Assembly (NCBI GenBank): GCA_022376925.1
Contig: JAIOJX010000004.1
Span: forward strand, 2,418,001-2,482,000
DNA from: Tragulus kanchil
Taxonomy: Eukaryota; Chordata; Mammalia; Artiodactyla; Tragulidae
Direction of reading: 5' to 3'
Length of the DNA stretch: 64,000 nt
In this document: one piece after another, positions 10,722 to 21,057 of the stretch
Layout of the letters: each line of letters begins with the position of its first letter
Numbering within the stretch: the stretch's first letter is position 1
The notes under the pieces: model-generated
Database searches by the model: none
What the model was told of the DNA's origin: nothing
What the model saw: only the letters and a program-made list of their open reading frames with translations
Made by a program: the position numbers and the translations under genes

Positions 10722-11201
10722 GTAATTAAGCTGGTTCTGGGAAAGCTCTTCTAGAATTGTGTCCTTTTGTGCTGACCAAGCAGACTCCTGATTTAGCCCT
10801 CACACAGCCTCCAAAGGTGCTCCCCCAACCTGAGCAGAGACAGGGAGTTAGGAGCATGACCCTGAGGAAGTGACAGTGGCTTAAAGGGCAGAGGTGGCTG
10901 GGGAGAACCTTTCTATTCAGAGGTGGCCTCCCTGATGCTTCTGTGATCCCCGGCCAGGATCCCGGGAACCTGACCCCAGGTTTCATTCAGGGGCGTATGA
11001 CGGAGGGGTGGAGGCCCAGCGGTCTCTGCAGCCTTCTTTGGGCTATGCGTGACTCAGGGCGGGGGTCTGTGTTCCCAAGGCCAGCTCCGAGTCTCAGCCC
11101 CTGGGATCCCAGATTCCTGTCACACCCCCGCCTGCCTGCTGGACGCTCAGCTACAGGGCCTCTAATGCACGTCTAGCTCACGGCCCTGCTTCCACCCGCA
11201 G
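10722..11201. other. ABLIM3: Intron between exons b and c
   Basis: About 480 bp, no repeat or regulatory element recognised. Confidence 0.6.
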
Positions 11202-11331
11202 GACATCTATGAGAACCTGGACCTCCGGCAGAGACGGGCCTCCAGCCCCGGATACATCGGCTCTCCCACCTACAGCCGGCAGGGCATGTCCCCCACCTTC
11301 TCCCGCTCACCTCATCACTACTACCGCTCTG
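11202..11331 (+). CDS. ABLIM3: ABLIM3 exon c
   Basis: A 130-bp exon, phase 0 to 1, starting DIYENLDLRQRRASSPGY and ending SRSPHHYYRS plus one base of a glycine codon. Acceptor CACCCGCAG, donor GTAAGG at 11332. The segment is low-complexity linker with several RxxS and SP sites. The split Gly codon is completed by exon d. This exon is present once and lies between duplications. Confidence 0.94.
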
Positions 11332-11967
11332 GTAAGGAAGGGGAAGCCCCCAAAGGGACAGGAAGAGCCAAGGAGACAGCACCGTGGTTTATGTTCCCAA
11401 CTGTGGAGACAGCATGGGATCCCTGGGGCATCTCTATCACAGCATGGTCCTTGGAAGCCAGTGGCACCCAGACCTCTCCAAGTCCCTGAAGATGCTCCTG
11501 GCAGGGGACAAGGAGGGGTGCACAGTGCTGAGATCCAGCAGGAAGGTGGGGGGCGCACTGCCAGGGTTGGGGGCCTGGAGAGTGGCAGGCCGTCCAGCCA
11601 CCCGTCTCCATCTCCATCCTTTGTCCCGCCCCATCCGGAGGGTAGAACCAGAGGACCAGAAACAGGGTGGTGGCCTGGCTCATCCGAGGGCCACCAGCAG
11701 CTAGGCAGAGTGATTTAGGAGCGGCCCAGGCAGGACGCTAAAAGGGGCAAAGACGCCCTCCTGAGGCTCGGTGCGTTGGCTCGTACACCCACCAAACCTG
11801 GGAGTGAAGCAGGACACGGTCCGCCGTCTCTGCAGACACATGCGCAAGAGCACAGCACCCCACCCTGCTGTCATCACCTCCCCGCTGCTGTCTCCGCTGC
11901 CGCTGCGTTAATGCCTGTTTTCTCTGTGCCTCTTTTCTCTCTGGGGACCACTGCCTGCGTGCTCCAG

Positions 11968-12066
11968 GGCCTGAGAGTGGCCGGAGCTCTCCATACCATA
12001 GCCAGTTAGATGTGAGGTCCTCCACTCCGACCTCTTACCAGGCTCCCAAGCACTTTCACATCCCAG
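11968..12066 (+). CDS. ABLIM3: ABLIM3 exon d (first copy)
   Basis: A 99-bp exon, phase 1 to 1, encoding the remainder of a Gly codon then PESGRSSPYHSQLDV and on through SYQAPKHFHIP. Acceptor GTGCTCCAG ends at 11967, donor GTAGGC begins at 12067. Symmetric phase means it could be skipped or repeated in frame. It is duplicated with its flanking introns 1092 bp downstream. Confidence 0.93.
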
Positions 12067-12525
12067 GTAGGCTGCCAGCCTGGAACTGCCCGTGTGGGTG
12101 CATGCTCCATGGGGGCGCTGGGTACCCTGCACTGGCACTGAGGAGAAACTGGGGGCTGGGGACCCTCCCTAACTAGTCACCCACACTAGCCCACCTCCAG
12201 CTCCAACACGCCCACTAACCTTAGCCCATCTACGAGACTGAGCCAGCCTTGATCAGGACCACCAGGAAGCAGTCCAGGGAAGGGCCTAGAAGGTCTGAGG
12301 GCTGTGATGGGGCATGGCAGTAACCGTGAATCTTTAATTCTGCCACTGAAAAGCTCGTGACCTCAGAGCCAGGACTTAGCTTCCTTGAGCCTATGTTGTT
12401 CCTTCTGGACAGCCAGCCCCGTTCTGGGTCCTGAAGGTGCAACTTTGCTCAAACCAGCCCAGACTCTCCTTGAGGGTATTGTTAAGTCCTAATGAGGGAA
12501 GAGAGCTAATAAGTGAGTAAATAGA

Positions 12526-12608
12526 GGGCTTCCCTGGTGGTCCAGGCGATAAAGAGTCCGCCTTGCAGTGCAAGAGGCATCAGTTTTATCCCCGGCCCGG
12601 GAAGATCC
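12526..12608 (+). mobile_element. SINE 5' fragment cut by a junction
   Basis: First 83 bp of the SINE seen complete at 13618-13892. It stops at GGGAAGATCC where duplication 5 ends. Confidence 0.8.
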
Positions 12609-13059
12609 GAGGCAAGAGGGGCACAGCTAGATCCAGCGGAAGGTGCGCACTGCCAGGGTTGGGGGCCTGGAGAGTGGCAGGCCGTCCAGCCACCCGTCTC
12701 CATCTCCATCCTTTGTCCCGCCCCATCCGGAGGGTAGAACCAGAGGACCAGAAACAGGGTGGTGGCCTGGCTCATCCGAGGGCCACCAGCAGCTAGGCAG
12801 AGTGATTTAGGAGCGGCCCAGGCAGGACGCTAAAAGGGGCAAAGACGCCCTCCTGAGGCTCGGTGCGTTGGCTCGTACACCCACCAAACCTGGGAGTGAA
12901 GCAGGACACGGTCCGCCGTCTCTGCAGACACATGCGCGAGAGCACAGCACCCCACCCTGCTGTCATCACCTCCCCGCTGCCGTCTCCGCTGCCGCTGCGT
13001 TAATGCCTGTTTTCTCTGTGCCTCTTTTCTCTCTGGGGACCACTGCCTGCGTGCTCCAG

Positions 13060-13158
13060 GGCCTGAGAGTGGCCGGAGCTCTCCATACCATAGCCAGTTA
13101 GATGTGAGGTCCTCCACTCCGACCTCTTACCAGGCTCCCAAGCACTTTCACATCCCAG
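13060..13158 (+). CDS. ABLIM3: ABLIM3 exon d (second copy)
   Basis: Same sequence as the exon at 11968, with intact acceptor and GTAGGC donor. The surrounding 1.06-kb unit differs from its partner by a few single bases in the intron (for example GCGCAAG versus GCGCGAG), but the exon bases agree. Probably one real exon shown twice. Included together they would add 33 residues in frame. Confidence 0.92.
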
Positions 13159-13617
13159 GTAGGCTGCCAGCCTGGAACTGCCCGTGTGGGTGCATGCTCC
13201 ATGGGGGCGCTGGGTACCCTGCACTGGCACTGAGGAGAAACTGGGGGCTGGGGACCCTCCCTAACTAGTCACCCACACTAGCCCACCTCCAGCTCCAACA
13301 CGCCCACTAACCTTAGCCCATCTACGAGACTGAGCCAGCCTTGATCAGGACCACCAGGAAGCAGTCCAGGGAAGGGCCTAGAAGGTCTGAGGGCTGTGAT
13401 GGGGCATGGCAGTAACCGTGAATCTTTAATTCTGCCACTGAAAAGCTCGTGACCTCAGAGCCAGGACTTAGCTTCCTTGAGCCTATGTTGTTCCTTCTGG
13501 ACAGCCAGCCCCGTTCTGGGTCCTGAAGGTGCAACTTTGCTCAAACCAGCCCAGACTCTCCTTGAGGGTATTGTTAAGTCCTAATGAAGGAAGAGAGCTA
13601 ATAAGTGAGTAAATAGA

Positions 13618-13892
13618 GGGCTTCCCTGGTGGTCCAGGCGATAAAGAGTCCGCCTTGCAGTGCAAGAGGCATCAGTTTTATCCCCGGCCCGGGAAGATCC
13701 CGCGTGCTGCAGAGCAACTGGATTGGTGTGTCCAATTACAAGCCAGCGCTCTGGAGCGCATGCACCCAGAGCCAGCGCTCTGCAACAATAGAGGCCACAG
13801 CATTGGGAGGCCTACACAGGCCAATGAATAAAGATGGATGAAAATAAATAAATAAAAAACCAATAAAAGAGGCCAAATTTTTTTTTTTTTAA
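13618..13892 (+). mobile_element. Long CHR-related SINE
   Basis: Head GGCTTCCCTGGTGGTCCAG, body GGAGCGCATGCACCCAGAGC, tail with AATAAATAAAT and a T run. Flanks AAGTGAGTAAATAG and AATGAGTAAACAG may be a diverged target duplication. Confidence 0.82.
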
Positions 13893-14744
13893 TGAGTAAA
13901 CAGATAAATAAAAGCATAATGTCAGGAGATAGATGCTAAACATGATAAAAGCAGGGCTCTGTGATAGAGTGATAGGGTCGGGGAGGCTGGGCTAGGTGAG
14001 GTGGTCAGGAAGGGCTTCTTGGAGGAGGTGACACTGAAAAGCCAAAAGAGATCCCAGCGATAACCATCCTGGGCAGTACTGGGATCCCAGGGATAAACAG
14101 CCAGTCCAAAGGCCCTGAAACACTGCCGGCAGCAGGCCAGCATGCCTGGAGATGGCAAGCATAAGGGAAGAGGAAGGCGGGAGCTGGGGGCCCTTGGGAC
14201 AGGTGGCTCCCTGAGCCCCGCAGAGCCAGGCCTAGTGCGAGTCTCTCAGCTTTGCGCTCACGTTTTCACTCTGCACTCACGTTTCCCAGGAGCTGGTCCT
14301 GCCGTTTCCTCTAGTTGCCCCAGAGAGCTCCCATCTGGTCTATCTGAGTGGAGAGTGGGGTGGCCAGAGTGCAGAACTGTGGCTGCTGGGTTCTGGGGAC
14401 ATCCGCATGAAATGAGGCATGGCCGTCGGGTGGAGGTGGGAGGCACCGTCCTGCATGGGATCTTGCTGAGCATGCACCCGCCTTTACCTGCCTGCCCACC
14501 ATTCCAGCCCAAGCCCCTGCCTCCGCCCCGTCTGAATCCATGCATCCCTTTCCCCTCATCTTTCGTGGGACCAGACGGGATGAGGCCAGAGGGTCACCTC
14601 CAGAAGAGCAAGTCCACAGGGAGAGATGGGGGGTCCTGGGAGAAGTTACTGAGCCCCTCTTCTGGGCCCTACTGACCGACTGCTCTCTCCTGCCCTTCTG
14701 TCTTTCTCTCTCCTTCTGCTGTCCCTTCCCGGTCTGTCTGGCAG
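13893..14744. other. ABLIM3: Intron before exon e
   Basis: Mostly single-copy-looking. 13925-14110 resembles an old interspersed repeat (GGAAGGGCTTCTTGGAGGAG type) that I cannot name firmly. The 177- and 203-codon frames around 14142-15151 lack any recognisable domain and run across exon e in other frames. Confidence 0.5.
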
Positions 14745-14792
14745 CTGGAGAAAGTAACATCTACCGGAAACCCCCGATCTACAAGCGGCATG
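14745..14792 (+). CDS. ABLIM3: ABLIM3 exon e
   Basis: A 48-bp exon, phase 1 to 1, completing an Ala codon and encoding GESNIYRKPPIYKRH plus one base. Acceptor TCTGGCAG at 14737-14744 after a long CT tract, donor GTATGG at 14793. It continues HFHIP of exon d and precedes GDLSTATK of exon f. Too short to be seen as an open frame on its own. Small symmetric exons like this are candidates for alternative splicing. Confidence 0.9.
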
Positions 14793-15051
14793 GTATGGTC
14801 AGGGGTGGAGAGGGCTTGGTCAAACAAGGGGAGAGGCATTTCATCACCTGGGCAGGGCCACCAGGAGGGACACATACAAGGCCCACAACTCCGTCCTTCT
14901 TGTCAGCTGTTCCCAGTCACTCATGGTGGCCTTGGGGAGGGGTTTGGTGCCATTTCAAAAGATTCAAAAGAGCAATCCCCTACGTCCTTTCCCACCATCT
15001 CCTCACCTCCCCCCACACCTATTCCCTGCAGGCTGGTGTCCTAAGGTCCAT

Positions 15052-15252
15052 GGTCAGGGTTACCCTTGTCAAATGCACATGGTCCTGGGAGAGTGGTACT
15101 CAAAACTTGGAGGTCCAAGATATTTGTACTCAAAACTTGGAGGTCCATTAGATCACGTGGGATGCATACAGATGCCTGGGCCCTACCCCAGACTTCGTGA
15201 ACCCAAGGTTTGAATTTATAACAGTTTCTCCAGCCCAGCTTGGGAACCACGG
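15052..15252 (-). mobile_element. MER5-like hAT fragment with an internal repeat
   Basis: Resembles MER5 (TGGGCCCTACCCCAGACTT region). It holds GTACTCAAAACTTGGAGG twice, at 15096 and 15126, a 30-bp tandem step. Confidence 0.5.
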
Positions 15253-15793
15253 CTCTAAGCTATTCTCAGTCAGCATGTCCTGAGAGTAAATACATGGAGG
15301 CCTGGCGAATGGGGCATGAATGAGGAAGAGGCTGTGAGGGTGCCTTCGTTTGTTCATCCATTTAGTGTTTCTTACGGAATGGATCACTTGCACCCAAGAG
15401 GTTTATTTACAAGTCAGATATGCTGGCCCCTCCCCTGCCCTAGACTTCCTTAAGTAGAAACGCTTAGCATGTGGCCTACACGACTCGGCACTGTAACCGC
15501 TTCACTCATGATTCCTACCTGTGCTCACAATTGGAACCATTTCTGTGATGTGTTCATTCTGATCCAGTTCTGGTCTCACTTGCCGTGTGGTCTGAGCAAG
15601 GCCTCCCCCTCAGGTGTTCACATTCCCAACTGTGAAACAAGAGGATTGGCCTCATGCTCCATGTCCCGAACCCAGGCCTGGATGTGGCTTCACTCCTCTG
15701 GGCTGGAGCTCGACTGAAATGGGGACAGTGTGTCCAGGACACTCTTCTAGGACATTCTGCCTCCCTGAAGCTCTCTCTCTGGGTCCTTTGCAG

Positions 15794-15928
15794 GTGATCT
15801 GTCGACAGCAACCAAGAGCAAAACAAGTGAAGACATCAGCCAGACCTCCAAGTACAGTCCAGCCTACTCACCAGATCCCTACTACGCGGTGGAGTCTGAG
15901 TACTGGACCTACCATGGGTCCCCCAAAG
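15794..15928 (+). CDS. ABLIM3: ABLIM3 exon f (first copy)
   Basis: A 135-bp exon, phase 1 to 1, encoding DLSTATKSKTSEDISQTS and on through YYAVESEYWTYHGSPK. Acceptor CCTTTGCAG, donor GTACCG at 15929. The Ser, Thr and Tyr-rich linker contains repeated YSP motifs. It is duplicated together with about 1.08 kb of flanking DNA. Phase symmetry means the duplicate would not break the frame. Confidence 0.93.
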
Positions 15929-16895
15929 GTACCGCCACCCCACTGCCACAAGGGAGCCAGGCCCAGAGCCCTGTCACCTAGGCCAGGGGCACAGGACAGA
16001 CAGCTGCCACTCCTTCATGGGATAACACACTTACTCAGCAAACATGGCCTTCAGGAGACACTGGGACACAAACAAAACCTATGTCTGCCCTTGTGGACGA
16101 GATGGAGGCCCCAACTGGACAGGCAGGTGAGGTACAGCAGGTGAGGGGCAGGAAGTGAGGCAGAGAGCTGGTGGCAGGGGCATGCCATGCAGCCCAGAAG
16201 ATGACAGAAGCTTCTCACACACAGAGCCTCAGCTGCCACGGGAAGGGTGACGGGCAAGTAAGCCAGACCTAAAGTGGAGGGCAGGCTCCATTGGAGCAGA
16301 GGCAAGGCTGCCAGCTCAGAGTGCAGAGAGGGTGGGTGGCCTGGGGGTGAGAGGCCAGATCCCACAGGCGCTTGTGGGTTGAGGTCAAGATTTTGGTCTT
16401 TATCCACAATAGTAGGAAGTTGTTAAAAGTGGTGGTATGATCAGATTTGTGTTTCTAGAAGACCACTTGGACTGTTGGTGGGAAAGGGGAGGCTCTCGTA
16501 GGCCCCTGGCAGGGGGTCTTAATGGTCCTCAAGCACCTCCTGCCCTAGACCTTAAGTAGAAACGCTTAGCATGTGGCCTACACGACTCGGCACTGTAACC
16601 GCTTCACTCATGATTCCTACCTGTGCTCACAATTGGAACCATTTCTGTGATGTGTTCATTCTGATCCAGTTCTGGTCTCACTTGCCGTGTGGTCTGAGCA
16701 AGGCCTCCCCCTCAGGTGTTCACATTCCCAACTGTGAAACAAGAGGATTGGCCTCATGCTCCATGTCCCGAACCCAGGCCTGGATGTGGCTTCACTCCTC
16801 TGGGCTGGAGCTCGACTGAAATGGGGACAGTGTGTCCAGGACACTCTTCTAGGACATTCTGCCTCCCTGAAGCTCTCTCTCTGGGTCCTTTGCAG

Positions 16896-17030
16896 GTGAT
16901 CTGTCGACAGCAACCAAGAGCAAAACAAGTGAAGACATCAGCCAGACCTCCAAGTACAGTCCAGCCTACTCACCAGATCCCTACTACGCGGTGGAGTCTG
17001 AGTACTGGACCTACCATGGGTCCCCCAAAG
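16896..17030 (+). CDS. ABLIM3: ABLIM3 exon f (second copy)
   Basis: Identical by eye to the exon at 15794, displaced by exactly 1102 bp with the same splice sites. The downstream intron from this copy runs through unique sequence to exon g, so this copy has the intact 3' context. Likely a single real exon. Confidence 0.92.
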
Positions 17031-17811
17031 GTACCGCCACCCCACTGCCACAAGGGAGCCAGGCCCAGAGCCCTGTCACCTAGGCCAGGGGCACAGGACA
17101 GACAGCTGCCACTCCTTCATGGGATAACACACTTACTCAGCAAACATGGCCTTCAGGAGACACTGGGACACAAACAAAACCTATGTCTGCCCTTGTGGAC
17201 GAGATGGAGGCCCCAACTGGACAGGCAGGTGAGGTACAGCAGGTGAGGGGCAGGAAGTGAGGCAGAGAGCTGGTGGCAGGGGCATGCCATGCAGCCCAGA
17301 AGATGACAGAAGCTTCTCACACACAGAGCCTCAGCTGCCACGGGAAGGGTGACGGGCAAGTAAGCCAGACCTAAAGTGGAGGGCAGGCTCCATTGGAGCA
17401 GAGGCAAGGCTGCCAGCTCAGAGTGCAGAGAGGGTGGGTGGCCTGGGGGTGAGAGGCCAGATCCCACAGGCGCTTGTGGGTTGAGGTCAAGATTTTGGTC
17501 TTTATCCACAATAGTAGGAAGTTGTTAAAAGTGGTGGTATGATCAGATTTGTGTTTCTAGAAGACCACTTGGACTGTTGGTGGGAAAGGGGAGGCTCTCG
17601 TAGGCCCCTGGCAGGGGGTCTTAATGGTCCTCCAGGTGCCATTTCAGCCGATGGTGTTTCTTTCAAGTATGGGGAGGAGCTGTCATACATGCCCTTTGCT
17701 TCAGCATGCACCTTTAGTGATGACTGTCCATTTTAAGCAAAGGTTCATGGGAGCTCAGAGGTAACCCTGCCCCAACTCTAAGTGGAATTCTCCACTTAGA
17801 AGAGGGTTAAG

Positions 17812-18113
17812 GGCTTCCCTGGTGTCCAGTAGGTAAGGACACCGCCTTGCAGTGCAAGGGGCGCCGGTTCGATCCCTGGCCGGGGACCATCCCATGTGCC
17901 GCGGAGTGGCCGGACCGATGTGTCCAATCACCGAGCCGGAGCTCTGGAGTGCACGCGCCCAGAGCCAGTGCTCTGTGACAACAGAGGCCACTGCGATGGG
18001 AGGCCCACAGGGGCCAAAGAACAAAGATGGATGAAAATAGATAAATGAAAGACCAATAGAAGTGGCCCGCCCACCCCTCTCCCTCTCCAACCTGCAACCC
18101 CCCCACCAAAAAA
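17812..18113 (+). mobile_element. Long CHR-related SINE, young copy
   Basis: About 300 bp with CpG-rich body (GCGCCGGTTCGATCCCTGG, B-box-like). Flanked by a perfect 14-bp duplication AGAAGAGGGTTAAG at 17798-17811 and 18114-18127. Good target-site repeats and many CpGs suggest a recent insertion. Confidence 0.9.
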
Positions 18114-18782
18114 AGAAGAGGGTTAAGACACAAGCACACCTGTAAACCAGAGTGGGCACTGCCCACGGGAGATACTGTTCAGAGGCTTCAAAGGCAAGAG
18201 ACCAGACCCAACAGGCATGGGGAGGAGAAGGAGAATCTTAGGTGAGATGATTTCAATCACAAAAATAAAGAGAAGCAAAAAGAAAAACTATCTCCAAATG
18301 GCTTGAGGCAAAACAGGGATTTCCTGGGTCATGTGACTGGAAGTTTCTGAGGCACAGCTGGATCTAGAGGGGAGTGAGAAGCATCAGGACCTAAGCTGTC
18401 CTCTGGGCTGGGTAGCTCCAGTCTCAGGCTGACTGTCCTTGTCATGGCCAGATAAGCCCTGGAGGCTGACCCCCTGCCCTTGGTAGAGAGAGCACCTTTA
18501 TTTCCCCCCAGGGGCAGGAAGAGTCCAACATCATGGTTTATAAGCTGTCTCTGGGCAGTTCGCTTCGTTGGCACTTTGGAGCGCAAGAGTGGGAAGGGGT
18601 ACTGGGCGTCTCGGTACAGGGAAGCCGACGGTGGAGGCAGTTCACTGAGGTGCACTTGTGTGGGGTCATTTGGCTAGAAAGTGGTGGAGCCAATAAGAAT
18701 CCCCCCATCCCACACCCTCTCCCCAGGGCAGGCTGAGTGGGCACCATAGGCAGGGGCTGATCCTGGCTGTCTTTTCCGGCAG

Positions 18783-18847
18783 TGCCCCGAGCCAGAAGGT
18801 TCTCATCTGGAGGAGAGGAGGACGACTTTGACCGCAGCATGCACAAG
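18783..18847 (+). CDS. ABLIM3: ABLIM3 exon g
   Basis: A 65-bp exon, phase 1 to 0, completing a Val codon and encoding PRARRFSSGGEEDDFDRSMH then K. Acceptor TTCCGGCAG at 18782, donor GTAAGC at 18848. It combines a basic RRFS site with an acidic EEDD stretch. A large intron of about 9.1 kb as assembled follows, inflated by three duplications. Confidence 0.92.
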
Positions 18848-18881
18848 GTAAGCAGGCCAGGCCGCACCACTGAGTGGATGC

Positions 18882-21057
18882 TTAGATGGTAAGTTACTGA
18901 GGGTGTTTTCATTTCTGAGGGACAGAAGCCAAAATCAAACTCACTAAGATAGAAAAAGTAAATGCAAAAGTTGGCATAACCGAAAAGTCGACTGGTGGGA
19001 TTAGCTATAGGTTACTCCTGCCATCAGGTGATCAGTGGGTACCAGGAACTTGTGCTCCACTGGTAGGACAGGTGCAGCTGCTGAGGGGTCTGTGCTCCCT
19101 CAGAAAGTTACCAAACAGAATTACAATAGAAACTGTCGACAGAAAACACACACAACCTAAAAGCTGAGAATTATGTTTTATTCAGCAGATATGACTAACG
19201 ACCTAAGCCCAGGATTCAGCCTCTCAGATAGCTCTGAGAAAGTGTTCCAAAGAGGAAAGGGACAAGTCAGGATATATACTTTTTGCAAAAAAAAAAAAAA
19301 AAAAGATCAGGAAGTTGAACATCAAAATATTGCTGACTGAAGAAAAACCAGACATCTCCAGGTAATGAATTTAGCCCTTTTCTGTGCATGGGAAGAAGCA
19401 AGGGACTAGGCTCATTGAAATCATCCTTTGATACACACTTTAACTAGCTAGGGCCAACAGCCTGTTTTTCTCCACCCTGAGTCCCCTCAGGGTGCACCAC
19501 TGTGGGCAGCTGCAGAGGTCAGTGGCTGCAACATCCTTTATTGAAATGTCAGGTGACATTCTTTGCTCACAGTGCTTCCTGTTGGTCATAAATTCGGCCA
19601 AAGTTTTGGAGGTATTGCATGACCAGTTTTGTCCCTTGGCACCAAGAAGGCTTATTTTCCTAGATCAGGAGAAGATCCTGTTGACAGGCCACTCAACATG
19701 ATGATTGTTCTGGATTAGGCCCTGTGGATAATCTAAAATTCTCTGGATCACGTGTCTTACTAGTGAGTTAAGATCCATGAGGTGTTTTCTCTTGTAGCTT
19801 CTTCCCATATCTACAGTTGCACTATTATCATTGTTCTATGTAGAGTTATATAATGTTCAACTGCCTTGAGACATAACAATCTTATAAAACAGACAGGATA
19901 TAAGCAATATAGCTAGTAACATTAATAAACTAATAGTGCAGCAGTAGGTATAAATAATTTCCACTGATGAGTTAGATGGTAAGTTACTGAGGGTGTTTTC
20001 ATTTCTGAGGGACAGAAGCCAAAATCAAACTCACTAAGATAGAAAAAGTAAATGCAAAAGTTGGCATAACCGAAAAGTCGACTGGTGGGATTAGCTATAG
20101 GTTACTCCTGCCATCAGGTGATCAGTGGGTACCAGGAACTTGTGCTCCACTGGTAGGACAGGTGCAGCTGCTGAGGGGTCTGTGCTCCCTCAGAAAGTTA
20201 CCAAACAGAATTACAATAGAAACTGTCGACAGAAAACACACACAACCTAAAAGCTGAGAATTATGTTTTATTCAGCAGATATGACTAACGACCTAAGCCC
20301 AGGATTCAGCCTCTCAGATAGCTCTGAGAAAGTGTTCCAAAGAGGAAAGGGACAAGTCAGGATATATACTTTTTGCAAAAAAAAAAAAAAAAAAAGATCA
20401 GGAAGTTGAACATCAAAATATTGCTGACTGAAGAAAAACCAGACATCTCCAGGTAATGAATTTAGCCCTTTTCTGTGCATGGGAAGAAGCAAGGGACTAG
20501 GCTCATTGAAATCATCCTTTGATACACACTTTAACTAGCTAGGGCCAACAGCCTGTTTTTCTCCACCCTGAGTCCCCTCAGGGTGCACCACTGTGGGCAG
20601 CTGCAGAGGTCAGTGGCTGCAACATCCTTTATTGAAATGTCAGGTGACATTCTTTGCTCACAGTGCTTCCTGTTGGTCATAAATTCGGCCAAAGTTTTGG
20701 AGGTATTGCATGACCAGTTTTGTCCCTTGGCACCAAGAAGGCTTATTTTCCTAGATCAGGAGAAGATCCTGTTGACAGGCCACTCAACATGATGATTGTT
20801 CTGGATTAGGCCCTGTGGATAATCTAAAATTCTCTGGATCACGTGTCTTACTAGTGAGTTAAGATCCATGAGGTGTTTTCTCTTGTAGCTTCTTCCCATA
20901 TCTACAGTTGCACTATTATCATTGTTCTATGTAGAGTTATATAATGTTCAACTGCCTTGAGACATAACAATCTTATAAAACAGACAGGATATAAGCAATA
21001 TAGCTAGTAACATTAATAAACTAATAGTGCAGCAGAGGTACAAGGTATAAATAATTT
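18882..21057 (+). repeat. Direct duplication 7 (18882-19960 / 19972-21057)
   Basis: Offset 1090-1097 bp, 11 bp of filler (19961-19971). Differences are a one-base change in an A run near 19290/20381 and an 8-base loss close to the end of the first copy. Confidence 0.92.
19116..19700 (-). mobile_element. LTR-like repeat, probable endogenous retroviral LTR
   Basis: Shares a diverged but colinear match with 26661-27060 (GAGAATTATGTTTTATTCAG versus GAGAATTGTGTTTTATTCAG; GAATTTAGCCCTTTTCT; CCCCTCAGGGTGCACC; GGTGACATTCTTT). On the minus strand CAATAAAGGATGTTGCAG gives an AATAAA, as an LTR would. No gag, pol or env frame was seen between the two copies. The family name is uncertain. Repeated by duplication 7. 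Confidence 0.45.

Larger units (their letters stand above)
11553..13700 (+). repeat. ABLIM3: Direct duplication 5 (11553-12608 / 12645-13700)
   Basis: Offset 1092 bp, 36 bp of filler at 12609-12644. The end of the filler is a degraded version of the bases just before 11553 (AGATCCAGC), as if the real overlap began earlier with errors. Carries exon d. The left copy cuts a SINE at 12608. Confidence 0.92.
15449..17632 (+). repeat. ABLIM3: Direct duplication 6 (15449-16530 / 16551-17632)
   Basis: Offset exactly 1102 bp, 20 bp of filler (16531-16550). Half of the filler (CCTGCCCTAGAC) is the true sequence upstream of copy one at 15434, with TTC missing, so the overlap includes an error near its end. 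Carries exon f. Confidence 0.92.

Noticed and set aside
14540..15151. 203-codon open frame overlapping ABLIM3 exon e
   Set aside because: It runs through real splice sites in a different frame and enters a MER5-like repeat. Composition matches intron.
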